DNA of 64,000 bases from an uncultured Clostridia bacterium (GCA_932222125.1 CAKNZJ010000122.1:1-64000), one strand, 5' to 3'. Shown: positions 42,635 to 51,637, counted from the stretch's first letter. Made by a program: numbers and translations. Notes: generated by a model from the letters alone, not told the origin.

Positions 42635-43576
42635 TTGGCCAAGTCAGTTCTAAAGCGGGCCTTACTGCTGGTGGTCACCTTACTGCTGATCACAGTGCTT
42701 GCCTTCATCGCCTTTCAAATCATCCCCGGCGATCCTACTGACTCCATTCTGGGCCTGGAGGCCAACGAGGCCCAGATTACCTCTCTGCGCGCCCAGCTGG
42801 GATTGGACCTGCCCCCCTGGCAGCGGTATTGGAGCTGGCTATCTGCCTTTGTCACAGGAGATTTCGGCCATTCCTACAGCTACTCCATGCCGGTGACGGA
42901 GCTGCTGGCCTCCCGCGTCGGAGTCACCTTCACCCTAGCAACTATGGCCTTTGTTCTTATTGTGGTCATCTCCATTCCACTTGGCATCCTGTCTGCCCGG
43001 TATGAAGGCGGCATTGTAGACCGGGCGGCTACCACGCTTACTCAGCTGTCCATGTCCATTCCAAACTTTATCCTGGGCATCGGTCTGTACTATGTGTTCT
43101 CCCTGCTCCTTCGCTGGTTCCGGCCGGAGTATGTCCCTCCCAGTCAGGGACTTGGGGCCCACCTATGGTATATGATCGTGCCCGCCCTAGCCGCCGCGCT
43201 TCCCAAGAGCGCTATGGCCACAAAACTCCTCCGGGGGTCCATCCTGGGAGAGATGGGGCAGGACTACATCCGCACCGCATACAGCAAGGGCAATTCTAAA
43301 AGCTCCGCCCTGTGGCATCATGTGCTGCGCAACGCCATGATCCCGGTAGTTACTTTCCTGGCCATGGCCCTTGCCGACATTGCCGCTGCCTCCATCGTTG
43401 TTGAGCGAGTATTTGGGCTGCCCGGTCTGGGTCAGATGCTTATTACCTCCATCAATAACCGGGATTATCCGGTGGTACAGGCCATTGTAGTACTGGTGGC
43501 TGTCATCGTGGTGTCCTGCAATTTTCTGGCAGATCTACTGTACCGGGCCATGGATCCCCGAATCGAAGGGCGATGA
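42635..43576 (+). CDS. Peptide/nickel ABC transporter permease, DppB-like
   Basis: A 313-residue, six-helix permease: LLVVTLLLITVLAFIAFQIIPGDP at the N-terminus, the LRxxLGLDxPxxxRYWxW loop, and the inner-membrane EAA loop DYIRTAYSKGNSKSSALWHHVLRNAMIPVV, with the VERVFGLPGLGQMLITSI end typical of DppB/OppB. The start is TTG at 42635, supported by AAAGGAGG 8 bases upstream; no ATG fits. Confidence 0.9.
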   Translation: MAKSVLKRALLLVVTLLLITVLAFIAFQIIPGDPTDSILGLEANEAQITSLRAQLGLDLPPWQRYWSWLSAFVTGDFGHSYSYSMPVTELLASRVGVTFTLATMAFVLIVVISIPLGILSARYEGGIVDRAATTLTQLSMSIPNFILGIGLYYVFSLLLRWFRPEYVPPSQGLGAHLWYMIVPALAAALPKSAMATKLLRGSILGEMGQDYIRTAYSKGNSKSSALWHHVLRNAMIPVVTFLAMALADIAAASIVVERVFGLPGLGQMLITSINNRDYPVVQAIVVLVAVIVVSCNFLADLLYRAMDPRIEGR

Positions 43577-43580
43577 TGAG

Positions 43581-44387
43581 ATGAAAAAAAGAAATTGGTA
43601 TCTCACCGTTGGTGGCTTCCTGACACTGACTATGGTGGCTTATATCCTGGTGGGGGTTTTTTGGACCCCCTACAACCCCTCTGCCATCAATGGCGCGGAT
43701 CGGTATGCCCCCCCCTCCTTTCTCCACCCATTCGGCTGTGACCATCTGGGCCGGGACATCTTCTCACGCACTCTGGAGGGTGCCAGTTCCACCTTAACCA
43801 TCGCCGTAGCGGTGCTGGCCGTGGGCTTTATCTTTGGCCTAATTATAGGCGCCTTGTGCGGTTATTACGGCGGCAGCGCGGACGCCCTTATCATGCGTCT
43901 TTGTGATACGGTGACAGCCTTCCCCAGCATTCTGCTGGCCTTGGTGGTCATTGCCATCATTGGCCGGGGTAAATATAACATCATCGCAGCGCTGGGCGTG
44001 CTGTTTATCCCTAGCTTTTCCCGTCTGGTGCGGGGGGAATTTCTCAAGCAGCGTGACCGGGATTATGTGAAATCTGCTAAACTGATGGGGGTTTCCAACC
44101 TGAGGATCATATTCATTCATATCCTGCCCAATACTTGGCCAGTACTGTTGTCGGGCCTCACCATCGGTTTTAACAACGCAGTGCTGTCCGAGGCATCCAT
44201 GAGCTACCTGGGTATTGGTGTCAGTCCCAGCGAACCCAGCCTTGGCTACATGCTCAGCGATGCTCAGAGCGTCCTGTTTAATGCCCCCTGGTATACTGCT
44301 TTCCCGGCCCTGGTGGTCATCCTGCTCATTTTGGGCGTTGGCCTGATTGGAGAGGGCATTCGCTCCCAGATGGGGGTGGCGTCATGA
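43581..44387 (+). CDS. Peptide/nickel ABC transporter permease, DppC-like
   Basis: A 268-residue permease: one N-terminal helix, HPFGCDHLGRDIFSRTLEGASSTL (the DppC/OppC entry motif), then RDYVKSAKLMGVSNLRIIFIHILPN (EAA loop) and EASMSYLGIGVSPSEPSLGYML. Four bases separate it from dppB; its last bases overlap the start of the next ATPase (ATGA). Confidence 0.92.
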   Translation: MKKRNWYLTVGGFLTLTMVAYILVGVFWTPYNPSAINGADRYAPPSFLHPFGCDHLGRDIFSRTLEGASSTLTIAVAVLAVGFIFGLIIGALCGYYGGSADALIMRLCDTVTAFPSILLALVVIAIIGRGKYNIIAALGVLFIPSFSRLVRGEFLKQRDRDYVKSAKLMGVSNLRIIFIHILPNTWPVLLSGLTIGFNNAVLSEASMSYLGIGVSPSEPSLGYMLSDAQSVLFNAPWYTAFPALVVILLILGVGLIGEGIRSQMGVAS

Positions 44388-45193
44388 TGCTGGATATCCA
44401 GAACCTGTCGGTGACATTTTTCACCCGGCAACAGCCCCTTCATGTTGTCTCCGACCTCAGCCTCCAGATCAAGGCTGGAGAAGTGGTAGGCATCGTGGGA
44501 GAGTCCGGCTCAGGCAAATCCATGACTGCTCACGCCCTGATGGGCCTGATCCATCGGGCCACCGCCCGGGTGGAGGGTAAAGCCCTGTTCGGCGATGTGG
44601 ACCTGTTATCCCTGTCCCGGCGCGAATTGCGGGAGTATCAAGGCAAGGAGTTGTCCATCATCTTTCAGGAACCCATGACCAGCCTGAACCCCACCATGCG
44701 CATTGGCAAACAGGTGGAAGAGGCCCTCCGGCTCCACACCGGGCTTGGGCGTCGAGAACGGCGAAACAAGGCCCTGGCGGCTATGGCCCTGGCCGGCCTG
44801 CCCCATCCAGAGGAACTGTACCCAGTATATCCTCACCAACTATCCGGCGGAATGCGCCAGCGAGTGATGATCGCATCAGCCCTGGTGCTGCGTCCCCGCC
44901 TGCTCATCGCTGACGAGCCTACCACCGCTTTGGATGTCACCATCCAGGCTCAGATCCTGGACACCCTCAAGGAAATCAACCGGAGGGAAGGCACTGCCAT
45001 CCTGTTTATCTCCCACGACTTGGCGGTAATCCGGGCCCTATGCAGCCGGGTGGTGGTCATGCGTGAGGGCAAAATTGTGGAGGCAGGGGAAGCGGACCAG
45101 GTATTTTACCACCCCAAGGAGGAGTACACCAAGCTGTTGATCTCCTCCCGGCCCACCCGGAACAAGGGAAAGGAGGACAGCGCCATTGGCTGA
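44384..45193 (+). CDS. Peptide/nickel ABC transporter ATPase, DppD-like
   Basis: A 269-residue ATP-binding protein: Walker A GESGSGKS, Q-loop IIFQEPMTSLNPTMRIGKQ, signature LSGGMRQRVMIASALVLRP, Walker B LLIADEPTTALDVT, switch FISHDLAVIRAL. The oligopeptide C-terminal (oligo_HPY) region with its Cys cluster is very short or absent: the protein ends soon after EEYTKLLISSRP. Overlaps dppC by 4 bases and the next ATPase by 8. Confidence 0.93.
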   Translation: MMLDIQNLSVTFFTRQQPLHVVSDLSLQIKAGEVVGIVGESGSGKSMTAHALMGLIHRATARVEGKALFGDVDLLSLSRRELREYQGKELSIIFQEPMTSLNPTMRIGKQVEEALRLHTGLGRRERRNKALAAMALAGLPHPEELYPVYPHQLSGGMRQRVMIASALVLRPRLLIADEPTTALDVTIQAQILDTLKEINRREGTAILFISHDLAVIRALCSRVVVMREGKIVEAGEADQVFYHPKEEYTKLLISSRPTRNKGKEDSAIG

Positions 45194-45917
45194 CAAGCTG
45201 ATTTTGCAGGCTTCTCATCTGAACAGCTACTACGGACGGGGCAAGGCCCGCAAACAAATACTTCGGGATGTGTCCCTCTCTCTGTCCCAGGGAGAAGCCC
45301 TGGGCATTGTGGGAGAATCCGGCTCAGGCAAGTCTACCTTTGCCAAATGCGTGTTGAACATGGTCACCGATATTGAGGGAGCGCTGATTGTGCACAGCCA
45401 ACGGCCCCAAATGGTATTTCAGGATCCCTACAGCTCCCTCAACCCCGCCAAGACTGTGGGTTGGATTTTGGAAGAGCCCCTTCGGGCCATTGGGATACGA
45501 GACAAAGAGCAGCGAAAAAAAAGGGTGGAAGAAATGTTGGCGTTAGTAGGGTTTTCTCCCTCACTTCTGCCCCGCAAGCCAGCGCAGCTTTCCGGCGGTC
45601 AGCGCCAGCGGGTTGCCATTGCCACAGCCCTTATTCCAGGCAGCAAACTCATTGTCCTGGATGAACCGGTGTCCGCCCTGGACGTGACCCTGCAAGCCCA
45701 GATCTTGCGCCTGCTGGCGGATTTGCAGCAGCAGCTGGGCCTATCCTACCTGTTCATCTCCCACGATTTGGCAGTAGTGTACCAACTGTGTAGCCGAGTA
45801 GCGGTGATGAGCGGAGGCAGGATCGTGGAGCAGGGAACTGTGGATGACCTGTACGACAATCCCCAACATCCCTATACCAAACAATTACTGGCCGCGTCCC
45901 TTGCCTTGGACGGTTAG
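45186..45917 (+). CDS. Peptide/nickel ABC transporter ATPase, DppF-like
   Basis: A 243-residue ATP-binding protein: Walker A GESGSGKST, MVFQDPYSSLNPAKTVGWIL, signature LSGGQRQRVAIATALIPG, Walker B LIVLDEPVSALDVT, switch FISHDLAVVYQL. It is shorter than typical DppF (over 300 residues) because the C-terminal oligo_HPY region is missing. The start is TTG at 45186 inside the end of the previous gene, with AAAGGAGG upstream. Last gene of the operon. Confidence 0.92.
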   Translation: MADKLILQASHLNSYYGRGKARKQILRDVSLSLSQGEALGIVGESGSGKSTFAKCVLNMVTDIEGALIVHSQRPQMVFQDPYSSLNPAKTVGWILEEPLRAIGIRDKEQRKKRVEEMLALVGFSPSLLPRKPAQLSGGQRQRVAIATALIPGSKLIVLDEPVSALDVTLQAQILRLLADLQQQLGLSYLFISHDLAVVYQLCSRVAVMSGGRIVEQGTVDDLYDNPQHPYTKQLLAASLALDG

Positions 45918-45920
45918 CAA

Positions 45921-45962
45921 ACAGCGCTCTCCCCAGTTCATACGGGGAGAGCGCTGTCGTTA
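45921..45962. terminator. Terminator shared by the ABC operon and gltX
   Basis: A 14-base stem (ACAGCGCTCTCCCC and complement) with a 9-base loop between convergent genes. The T-run is short on the plus strand (CGTTATT). Confidence 0.75.
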
Positions 45963-47465
45963 TTCTATTAATTTATTCAGTCCTAACTCCAGCCGGCGCA
46001 GGGTCTCCTCCTTGCCCAGAATGTGACATATCTCCACGGCGCCACCTGGGGTAACCGCCCTGCCCGAGGCCGCGATGCGCACCGGCCACATCAAAGTGGC
46101 ATTTTTCACCTCCAGGGACTGCGCGAGACTTATCAGTCCCTGGTGAATCGCCTCGTTGCTCCACTCCGACAGCGTTGACAGCATAGGGATCGCCGCCTCC
46201 AGCATGGCCCTGGAAACCACTGAATCGGTCTTAGATTTTTTGTTGATAAACAGCCCCGCCTCATAGTCCGGCAAGGTCTCAAAAAAGTCAATTTTCTCAG
46301 GAATATCGGTGAGCCGCTCACACCTGGCCTGGAGCAGTGCCGCAATCTCCTGGGTGGGCCGGTCCGGACAAGTCACCGCCTGACGGATATAGGGCAGCGC
46401 CGCCTGGTAAAATTCTTGGGGCGGCAAGGCCCGCAGATAGCTGGCGTTGAAGTATGTCAGCTTATCCATGTCAAAGGCGGATGGAGACTTGGAAATCCCG
46501 TCAATCTCAAATACGTCTATCAGCTCCGCCAGGGTAAAAAACTCCTGCTCCGCCAGTTCACCATGGGGGGCCCAGCCCAGCAAGGAGACATAGTTCACCA
46601 CCGCCTGAGACAGATAGCCCTGGGCCAACAGCTCCTCATAGGAGGGATCCCCCATCCGTTTAGACATCTTGCGCACCACGCCCGTGTCTGGGTCATTGAT
46701 CATTACAGAAGCACAGTGGATGTAGGTGGGGACATCCCAGCCAAAGGCCTGGTACAACAAATTATACTTGGGCGCCGAGGATAAATACTCTGCCCCGCGC
46801 ACCACATGGGTAATCCCCATCAGGTGGTCGTCCACCACATTTGCAAAATTGTAAGTTGGCAACCCATCCCGCTTCAGCAAAATCTGATCGTCCAGCTCGG
46901 CATGGTCTACAGTGATCTGACCGTACACCCCATCGCAAAACGTGGTCTGCCCCTGGCGTGGGATACGCTGGCGGATCACATGGGGTTCTCCTGCCTCCAC
47001 CCGGGCCTGGGCCAGCTTGGGATCCAGTGCACGGCAGGGGTCTTCCTCCCGGTCAAACCCATCCACATCCTCCTCCGGATGTTCCTTTTCGCAAAAGCAG
47101 TAGTAGGCGTGCCCGGTCTCCACCAGCCGCTTTGCATACCTTCCATAGAGCGTCCGGCGCTTGGACTGGATATAGGGCCCCACCGGCCCCCCCACATCCG
47201 GTCCCTCATCCCAGGTAAGGCCGCACTTTCTCATGGTGGCATAAATGACCTCCACCGCCCCCTCCACCAAACGGCCCTGGTCAGTGTCCTCAATGCGCAG
47301 CAGGAATTTGCCCCCGCCATGGCGGGCAATCAGATAGGTGTACAAAGCGGTGCGCAGGTTGCCTACATGCATATACCCCGTTGGGGATGGGGCAAAGCGG
47401 GTGCGTATCTCCCCTTTAGGGATACGCGCTTCCATCTCATCAAACCACTGTTTGTCCAAGGACAT
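45960..47465 (-). CDS. gltX: Glutamate-tRNA ligase
   Basis: A 501-residue class I aminoacyl-tRNA synthetase. TRFAPSPTGYMHVGNLRTALY contains the HIGH-type motif as HVGN (33-36); LLRIEDTDQGR, GLTWDEGPDVGG, LPTYNFANVVDDHLMGITHVVRG and the KMSKS-type loop RKMSKRMG are typical. The anticodon-binding helical domain follows to the end. CGGAGG is 7 bases before the ATG. Promoter at 47531-47559. This organism class often uses a non-discriminating GltX together with GatCAB; that cannot be decided here. Confidence 0.96.
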   Translation of the reverse strand: MSLDKQWFDEMEARIPKGEIRTRFAPSPTGYMHVGNLRTALYTYLIARHGGGKFLLRIEDTDQGRLVEGAVEVIYATMRKCGLTWDEGPDVGGPVGPYIQSKRRTLYGRYAKRLVETGHAYYCFCEKEHPEEDVDGFDREEDPCRALDPKLAQARVEAGEPHVIRQRIPRQGQTTFCDGVYGQITVDHAELDDQILLKRDGLPTYNFANVVDDHLMGITHVVRGAEYLSSAPKYNLLYQAFGWDVPTYIHCASVMINDPDTGVVRKMSKRMGDPSYEELLAQGYLSQAVVNYVSLLGWAPHGELAEQEFFTLAELIDVFEIDGISKSPSAFDMDKLTYFNASYLRALPPQEFYQAALPYIRQAVTCPDRPTQEIAALLQARCERLTDIPEKIDFFETLPDYEAGLFINKKSKTDSVVSRAMLEAAIPMLSTLSEWSNEAIHQGLISLAQSLEVKNATLMWPVRIAASGRAVTPGGAVEICHILGKEETLRRLELGLNKLIE

Positions 47466-47530
47466 GAGAAAAACCTCCGTCGTACGGATTCCCCGCAGCC
47501 GCAGCGGCAGGTATCATTATTCTGGCACTC

Positions 47531-47559
47531 ATTATAAATGGGGCTTAACGATTTTTCAA
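47531..47559 (-). promoter_or_regulatory. Promoter of gltX
   Basis: On the minus strand: TTGAAA, 17 bases, TATAAT. The leader would be about 60 bases, too short for a T-box. Confidence 0.75.
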
Positions 47560-47766
47560 GAGCTGAGTCAAAGAACTTCCGGCAGCAGCAATGCAGACCC
47601 CGCCCACAGGACAAAAAACAAGCCGCCCTTGCGGGCGGCAAACGAGGCCAAAGAAGCCTTCGGGATACTTGGTCCGGGAGGCTTCGGCTATGCCGGAGCA
47701 GCCCCGGTATTTAAGAGAAAAGAGGATGTTAATTTGTCTCGCTGCTTCTCTTGACAATGACAGCAT
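47545..47766 (-). CDS. Possible 73-residue ORF with internal terminator, unknown
   Basis: On the minus strand GGAGG stands 7 bases before an ATG that opens a 73-codon frame (LSLSREAARQINILF, KYRGCSGIAEASRTKY, PEGFFGLVCRPQGRLVFC). No family is recognised. Within the frame lies a strong hairpin with a T-run (see 47613-47639), so most transcripts would end before the stop codon. It may be a leader peptide, a copy of an intergenic repeat that happens to be open, or chance. It ends inside the gltX promoter. Confidence 0.3.
   Translation of the reverse strand: MLSLSREAARQINILFSLKYRGCSGIAEASRTKYPEGFFGLVCRPQGRLVFCPVGGVCIAAAGSSLTQLLKNR
47613..47639 (-). terminator. Minus-strand terminator upstream of gltX
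   Basis: On the minus strand GCCGCCC-GCAA-GGGCGGC is followed by TTGTTTTTTG. It would end transcripts coming from the alr/mazF operon before the gltX promoter. Confidence 0.8.
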
Positions 47767-47883
47767 AACATATCCTCCAATACCCAATGGTTGATAAATT
47801 GAAAAGACTTTGTTACGGTTTTGTGAATTCATGCCTCACAGTGGCGGCGAAGACCACGGATATCATAACACCTGAGGGCAGTT

Positions 47884-48375
47884 TCACCCAATGGTGTAAG
47901 GCCCCCGCACCAGCAGCACCACGCTGTCCCCACTGGTGGTAACGGTGGAAGTGCCAGCGGTGACCATGTACAGATGGTTGTTTGCCAAAGGCCCTCCGCG
48001 ATCCAAAACAAGGCCCCCTGTAGTATCGGTAAGACTGGCGCCGCCTGACAGCCCACAGGTGGCAGACCCTGTCCTAACCAGCATCTCACATCCTGTCCTT
48101 CCGGTTAACGTCTGACTCCGGCGCAGGGTCACTTCCATAAAAGAGGCGTTTTTAGCCCCACCGCTGTTGATCACATTGTTGAGCGCCTGCTCCAGCGCGG
48201 TCCTATGGTTTTCCACCGCTGTGTCCGCCATCTTCTCTACTTGGCCCCGAAACACGTTGTTCAAATAGCTTAAAGTGATCAGCGGGTCCTCAGCGCCACC
48301 CACAGCGGCGGCATAGGCCATGGTGATTAACAGACACACGCAGGTCGCTGCCGTAGCAATCTTCCACTTTTTCAT
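47884..48375 (-). CDS. Small exported protein of unknown family
   Basis: A 163-residue protein with a signal peptide or anchor (IATAATCVCLLITMAYAAAVGG), a helical stretch (LITLSYLNNVFRGQVEKMADTAVENHRTALEQALNNVI in pieces) and a beta-rich, Gly/Thr-rich tail ending TTSGDSVVLLVRGPYTIG. The tail resembles the end of surface or spore-associated proteins, but no family is recognised. GGAGGG precedes the ATG. It follows mazF by 70 bases, with a weak hairpin (GGCTGG/CCAGCC) between. Confidence 0.65.
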   Translation of the reverse strand: MKKWKIATAATCVCLLITMAYAAAVGGAEDPLITLSYLNNVFRGQVEKMADTAVENHRTALEQALNNVINSGGAKNASFMEVTLRRSQTLTGRTGCEMLVRTGSATCGLSGGASLTDTTGGLVLDRGGPLANNHLYMVTAGTSTVTTSGDSVVLLVRGPYTIG

Positions 48376-48445
48376 ATGTAAATCCCTCCAAAAGGCTGGT
48401 GGGAAAGGCTGGCCCTCGGCGGGACCAGCCCTTCCGAAATCGCGG

Positions 48446-48811
48446 TTACACCAATCGCTCCGGACTCAGTCCAAAGCTGACAGCAATAGCATTGTCCACC
48501 CGCCGCATGACTTTATCATCTACCCGGCCCATATGTTCCCGCAGCCGCTTCTTATCCAGGGTGCGGATCTGCTCCAACAGAACCACTGAGTCCTTGGGCA
48601 GGCCATAGCTGTGGGCGGTCAATGTGATGTGGGTAGGCAGGCGGGCCTTCCCCGTCTGCGAGGTGATCGCCGCCGCAATCACCGTAGGGCTGTGCTTATT
48701 GCCGGTGTCATTCTGGACAATGAGCACGGGACGCACACCCCCTTGCTCACTGCCCACCACCGGACTGAGGTCCGCATAAAAGATGTCGCCGCGCTTGACG
48801 CTGTTATCCAC
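48446..48811 (-). CDS. mazF: MazF/PemK-family mRNA interferase (NdoA-like)
   Basis: A 121-residue ribonuclease toxin. VKRGDIFYADLSPVVGSEQGGVRPVLIVQND holds the conserved N-terminal loop and Arg, followed by ITSQTGKARLPTHI (catalytic Thr region) and SVVLLEQIRTLDKKRL. Similarity is to Bacillus NdoA/EndoA. The start is GTG at 48811, giving the usual MDNSVKRGDI N-terminus. In Bacillus the order is ydcC-alr-ndoAI-ndoA; here the 152 bases between alr and this gene contain no antitoxin frame. The antitoxin must be elsewhere, absent, or unrecognised. Confidence 0.92.
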   Translation of the reverse strand: MDNSVKRGDIFYADLSPVVGSEQGGVRPVLIVQNDTGNKHSPTVIAAAITSQTGKARLPTHITLTAHSYGLPKDSVVLLEQIRTLDKKRLREHMGRVDDKVMRRVDNAIAVSFGLSPERLV

Positions 48812-48963
48812 AGGTTCTCACACTCCGCCGGATATAGTCCCCGGCTACGCTTATGTAGTCCGGGTACTATCATTCTCCCACGGGGCGGCGGCTTTTATAC
48901 CGGTCTGGTAAAGAAAACCGCCGCGGCTCGCCACCGGCTGACCCGGCGGGCTCCCTGTTTATC

Positions 48964-50094
48964 CTATGCGTCAAGGTACAGCCGGGGCACTCTGGGCGCC
49001 ACTGCGCACAACAGCTCATATTGAATGGTGTCCGCCAGATGGGCAGCCCGCTCCACAGGGAGCTGTTCCCCAAAGATCTCCGCCACATCTCCCGGCTTCA
49101 CCATACTCCCATCATCCAGGGCCACCATGCACATATCCATGCACACACGTCCCATAATTGGGCAAAGCTGTCCTTCCAGCCATACGCTTCCCTTGTTGGA
49201 TAGCACCCGGTGCAAGCCGTCGGCATATCCTATGGGCAGTACCGCTATCCGACCGCCCTCCAGCCCCAACCGGGCGGTACAGCCGTAACTCACCGGGGTA
49301 CCTGCCGGGAGATCCCGCAGCGCGGCCACTCTGCTTTTCAGCGTCATCACCGGCCTCAACCGTGGCCTATCCCCCCTGTACAGATCAGGGGCGGGGTAAT
49401 GGCCATACAGAGCTACACCCGGTCGAATCATGTCCAAATGTGTACAGGGATAGTTTAACACAGCGGCACTGGCGGCGCAATGGCGAATTTCAAATCCCAG
49501 CCCATGCCTTTCCTTCAACTGCCCTATGATCTCCAAAAATCGGTTGAACTGGAGCATGGTGTATTCCTCATCTCCATCGGCATTGGCAAAATGAGTGAAG
49601 ATTCCCTCCGGCTCCAGATGCGGCAGCGCGCACAGACGGGCCACCTCCCGCGCCGCCCCAACCCCATCGTGTCCCAACAGTCCCAAACGGCTCATGCCTG
49701 TGTCCACCTTTACATGAATCTTGGCCCGTTTGCCCTGGACGCCCGCCGACTGGGACAGGGCCTGGGCCAGCTCCCAGGTGAAGACGGCCTGAGTAAGGCC
49801 CAGGGACACCACCTCCCCGGCAAAATCCGGAGGAGTATAGCCCAAAATTAAAATAGGGGCGGCAACACCTGCCTGCCGCAGCGCCCTGCCCTCCTCAAGA
49901 CAGGCCACCGCCAGATAATCTGTCCCAAGCTCCACCAGTCTTTTGGCCACCGGAACCGACCCATGGCCATAGGCGTTGGCCTTTACCGTACCCAGAAACT
50001 TGCTTCCAGGAGCCAGTTCCCTTAGGGTACGGTAGTTGTGTTCCAAATTGGACAAGTTGATCTCAGCCCACGTCCGCATCGTCTCCTGTGTCAT
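48964..50094 (-). CDS. alr: Alanine racemase
   Basis: A 376-residue PLP enzyme making D-alanine for peptidoglycan. The PLP lysine is in TVKANAYGHG (Lys38); VDTGMSRLG, IRPGVALYGHYP, the catalytic Tyr region PVSYGCTARLGLEGG, and GRVCMDMCMV follow. The start at 50094 overlaps the upstream lipoprotein gene by 32 bases; an alternative ATG at 50079 has CAGGAG close upstream. Both give the conserved MRTWAEINLSNLEHN. Confidence 0.96.
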   Translation of the reverse strand: MTQETMRTWAEINLSNLEHNYRTLRELAPGSKFLGTVKANAYGHGSVPVAKRLVELGTDYLAVACLEEGRALRQAGVAAPILILGYTPPDFAGEVVSLGLTQAVFTWELAQALSQSAGVQGKRAKIHVKVDTGMSRLGLLGHDGVGAAREVARLCALPHLEPEGIFTHFANADGDEEYTMLQFNRFLEIIGQLKERHGLGFEIRHCAASAAVLNYPCTHLDMIRPGVALYGHYPAPDLYRGDRPRLRPVMTLKSRVAALRDLPAGTPVSYGCTARLGLEGGRIAVLPIGYADGLHRVLSNKGSVWLEGQLCPIMGRVCMDMCMVALDDGSMVKPGDVAEIFGEQLPVERAAHLADTIQYELLCAVAPRVPRLYLDA

Positions 50095-50695
50095 CTTCTG
50101 TCATCTCCGTAAAGGTAAAATCACTGAATTGCGCGGTGAGCACCGTGGTTCCCCCCACGGATACCTCGGCCCGGACCAGCCCCCGGCTGTCCCGATCAAA
50201 GGTGAGCAAAAACTCTGTGCCCTCCCCTTCCGGCACATCCGGGTCCCGGCACAAGGCCTCCAGCCACTGCTCCCCCTCCCCAGTCCAGGCACATCGGGCC
50301 ATATAACCGGAGGACACCGTCTCCATCAGGGTGGAGATGGCCGACACCGGGGATAGCCCGTCATCGTCCAGCAGCCCCAGAGACAATCCCGCGCCATCAT
50401 ACTCCAACACTGTCTCTCCCTGTGCAATCCGCGCAGTGATTCCCGCCAGCAATTCCGGATGGGTAACGGTGATCGTTGTCTCTCCCTCCCGCTGAAAGGA
50501 GGCCTCCACCGTAAAATCAAATACCTTCTCGCCATAGTCCGCCGTCAAGTCCACAGTGGCCTTCATGCCGTCAGCCGTCTTATACTGCTCCTGAATCGCC
50601 ACCATCAGGTCTTCTGGACTCTGTCCCAGGCCCCCCGGCCCACAGGCGGTCATCATCAAGGTCATCATCAGTACACAAGGGATTATTTTGCCCAC
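50063..50695 (-). CDS. LolA-like lipoprotein, YdcC counterpart
   Basis: A 210-residue lipoprotein: signal ending LMMTAC (Cys about 18), then a beta-rich half-barrel like the LolA/LolB and YdcC families (DGMKATVDLTADYGEKVFDFTV, REGETTITVTHPELLAGITARI, EFLLTFDRDSRGLVRAEVSV). The place directly upstream of alr equals that of ydcC in Bacillus, a gene linked to sporulation. It ends in an acidic tail (EDDTGDDADVG). It begins one base after the nnrD stop. Confidence 0.75.
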   Translation of the reverse strand: MGKIIPCVLMMTLMMTACGPGGLGQSPEDLMVAIQEQYKTADGMKATVDLTADYGEKVFDFTVEASFQREGETTITVTHPELLAGITARIAQGETVLEYDGAGLSLGLLDDDGLSPVSAISTLMETVSSGYMARCAWTGEGEQWLEALCRDPDVPEGEGTEFLLTFDRDSRGLVRAEVSVGGTTVLTAQFSDFTFTEMTEDDTGDDADVG

Positions 50696-50696
50696 A

Positions 50697-51578
50697 TCAA
50701 GGCTCCTTTCTGTCCGTCACTTCCTTTAACGCATAGGAAATCTGCTGGATGAGGTCACCAACTGTCATGCCATACTCTCCCTTGTCCTCCGCCGCCAGAT
50801 CCCCCGCTCGGCCATGGAGCCACACCGCCTCTTCCGCACTGGCCGCTCCCCGGCCCTGGGCCAACAGCGCCGCCATCAGCCCTGCCAGGGCATCCCCCGA
50901 GCCGCCCCGAGCCATGCCTGGGTTTCCAGTGGGATTGAGCACACACCTGCCGTTCCAATAAGCAGTGACGGTGCGGTGTCCTTTAAGCACCAGAACACAG
51001 TGGTGGTCCCGGGCAAACCTTCGCGCGGCCACCGTCCGATCTCGGATTGGTAGACGCTCTCCGGTGAGTCTGGCAAACTCCCCTTCATGGGGGGTAAGAA
51101 TGGTCAACCCCTCCCGTTTGTCCAGCACATCTATATGCGAGCAGACGGCATTTATGCCGTCTGCATCTAAAATCACTGGACAGGGCAATTCAGTCAGCAG
51201 GCGCAAAGTCAACTCCTCCGCCCGCTCTCCCCGCCCCAGTCCCGGACCGATCAGGACGGCATCGCTCTCCCGTGCCCGGGCCAAAACTTCCCCATTGTCC
51301 TCAGGCATCGGCCAGACCATGGCCTCATCACACTTTACCGCCAGAATAGGATAAATGTTCCAGGGCACCCCCAGGGTAATCAGACCCGCTCCGCCCCGTA
51401 CCGCCGCTCCGGCAGCCAATGCCGCCGCCCCGGTATAACCTGTGCTTCCGGCCAGGATGAACAACCTGCCAAAGTCCCCTTTATGAGCATCCCGCCTGCG
51501 CAGAGGCAGCCGGGGTCTATCCGCTGTGGGTGCTTCACACCCATCCTCACACGCGCTTGCCTGGACAGTCCATTCCAC
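50697..51578 (-). CDS. nnrD: ADP-dependent NAD(P)H-hydrate dehydratase
   Basis: A 293-residue repair enzyme (YjeF C-terminal/carbohydrate-kinase-like domain) that restores damaged NADHX/NADPHX. KGDFGRLFILAGSTGYTGAA, LIGPGLGRG, VILDADGIN, LTPHEGEFARL, VLKGHRTV and the active-site GNPGMARGGSGDALAG are present. The epimerase half (NnrE) of two-domain proteins is missing. The start is GTG at 51578 behind a GGGGGG stretch; the first 27 residues are not conserved, so the exact start is uncertain. Heads the minus-strand operon nnrD-lipoprotein-alr-mazF. Confidence 0.92.
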   Translation of the reverse strand: MEWTVQASACEDGCEAPTADRPRLPLRRRDAHKGDFGRLFILAGSTGYTGAAALAAGAAVRGGAGLITLGVPWNIYPILAVKCDEAMVWPMPEDNGEVLARARESDAVLIGPGLGRGERAEELTLRLLTELPCPVILDADGINAVCSHIDVLDKREGLTILTPHEGEFARLTGERLPIRDRTVAARRFARDHHCVLVLKGHRTVTAYWNGRCVLNPTGNPGMARGGSGDALAGLMAALLAQGRGAASAEEAVWLHGRAGDLAAEDKGEYGMTVGDLIQQISYALKEVTDRKEP

Positions 51579-51637
51579 CGCCGCGCCCCCCTGTCAATAT
51601 CTCCGGTTCATTTCCCTGGGTTTAATGATTTCCTTAT

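Noticed and set aside
47466..47560. T-box leader for gltX
   Set aside because: The promoter leaves only about 60 bases of leader and no T-box core is present.
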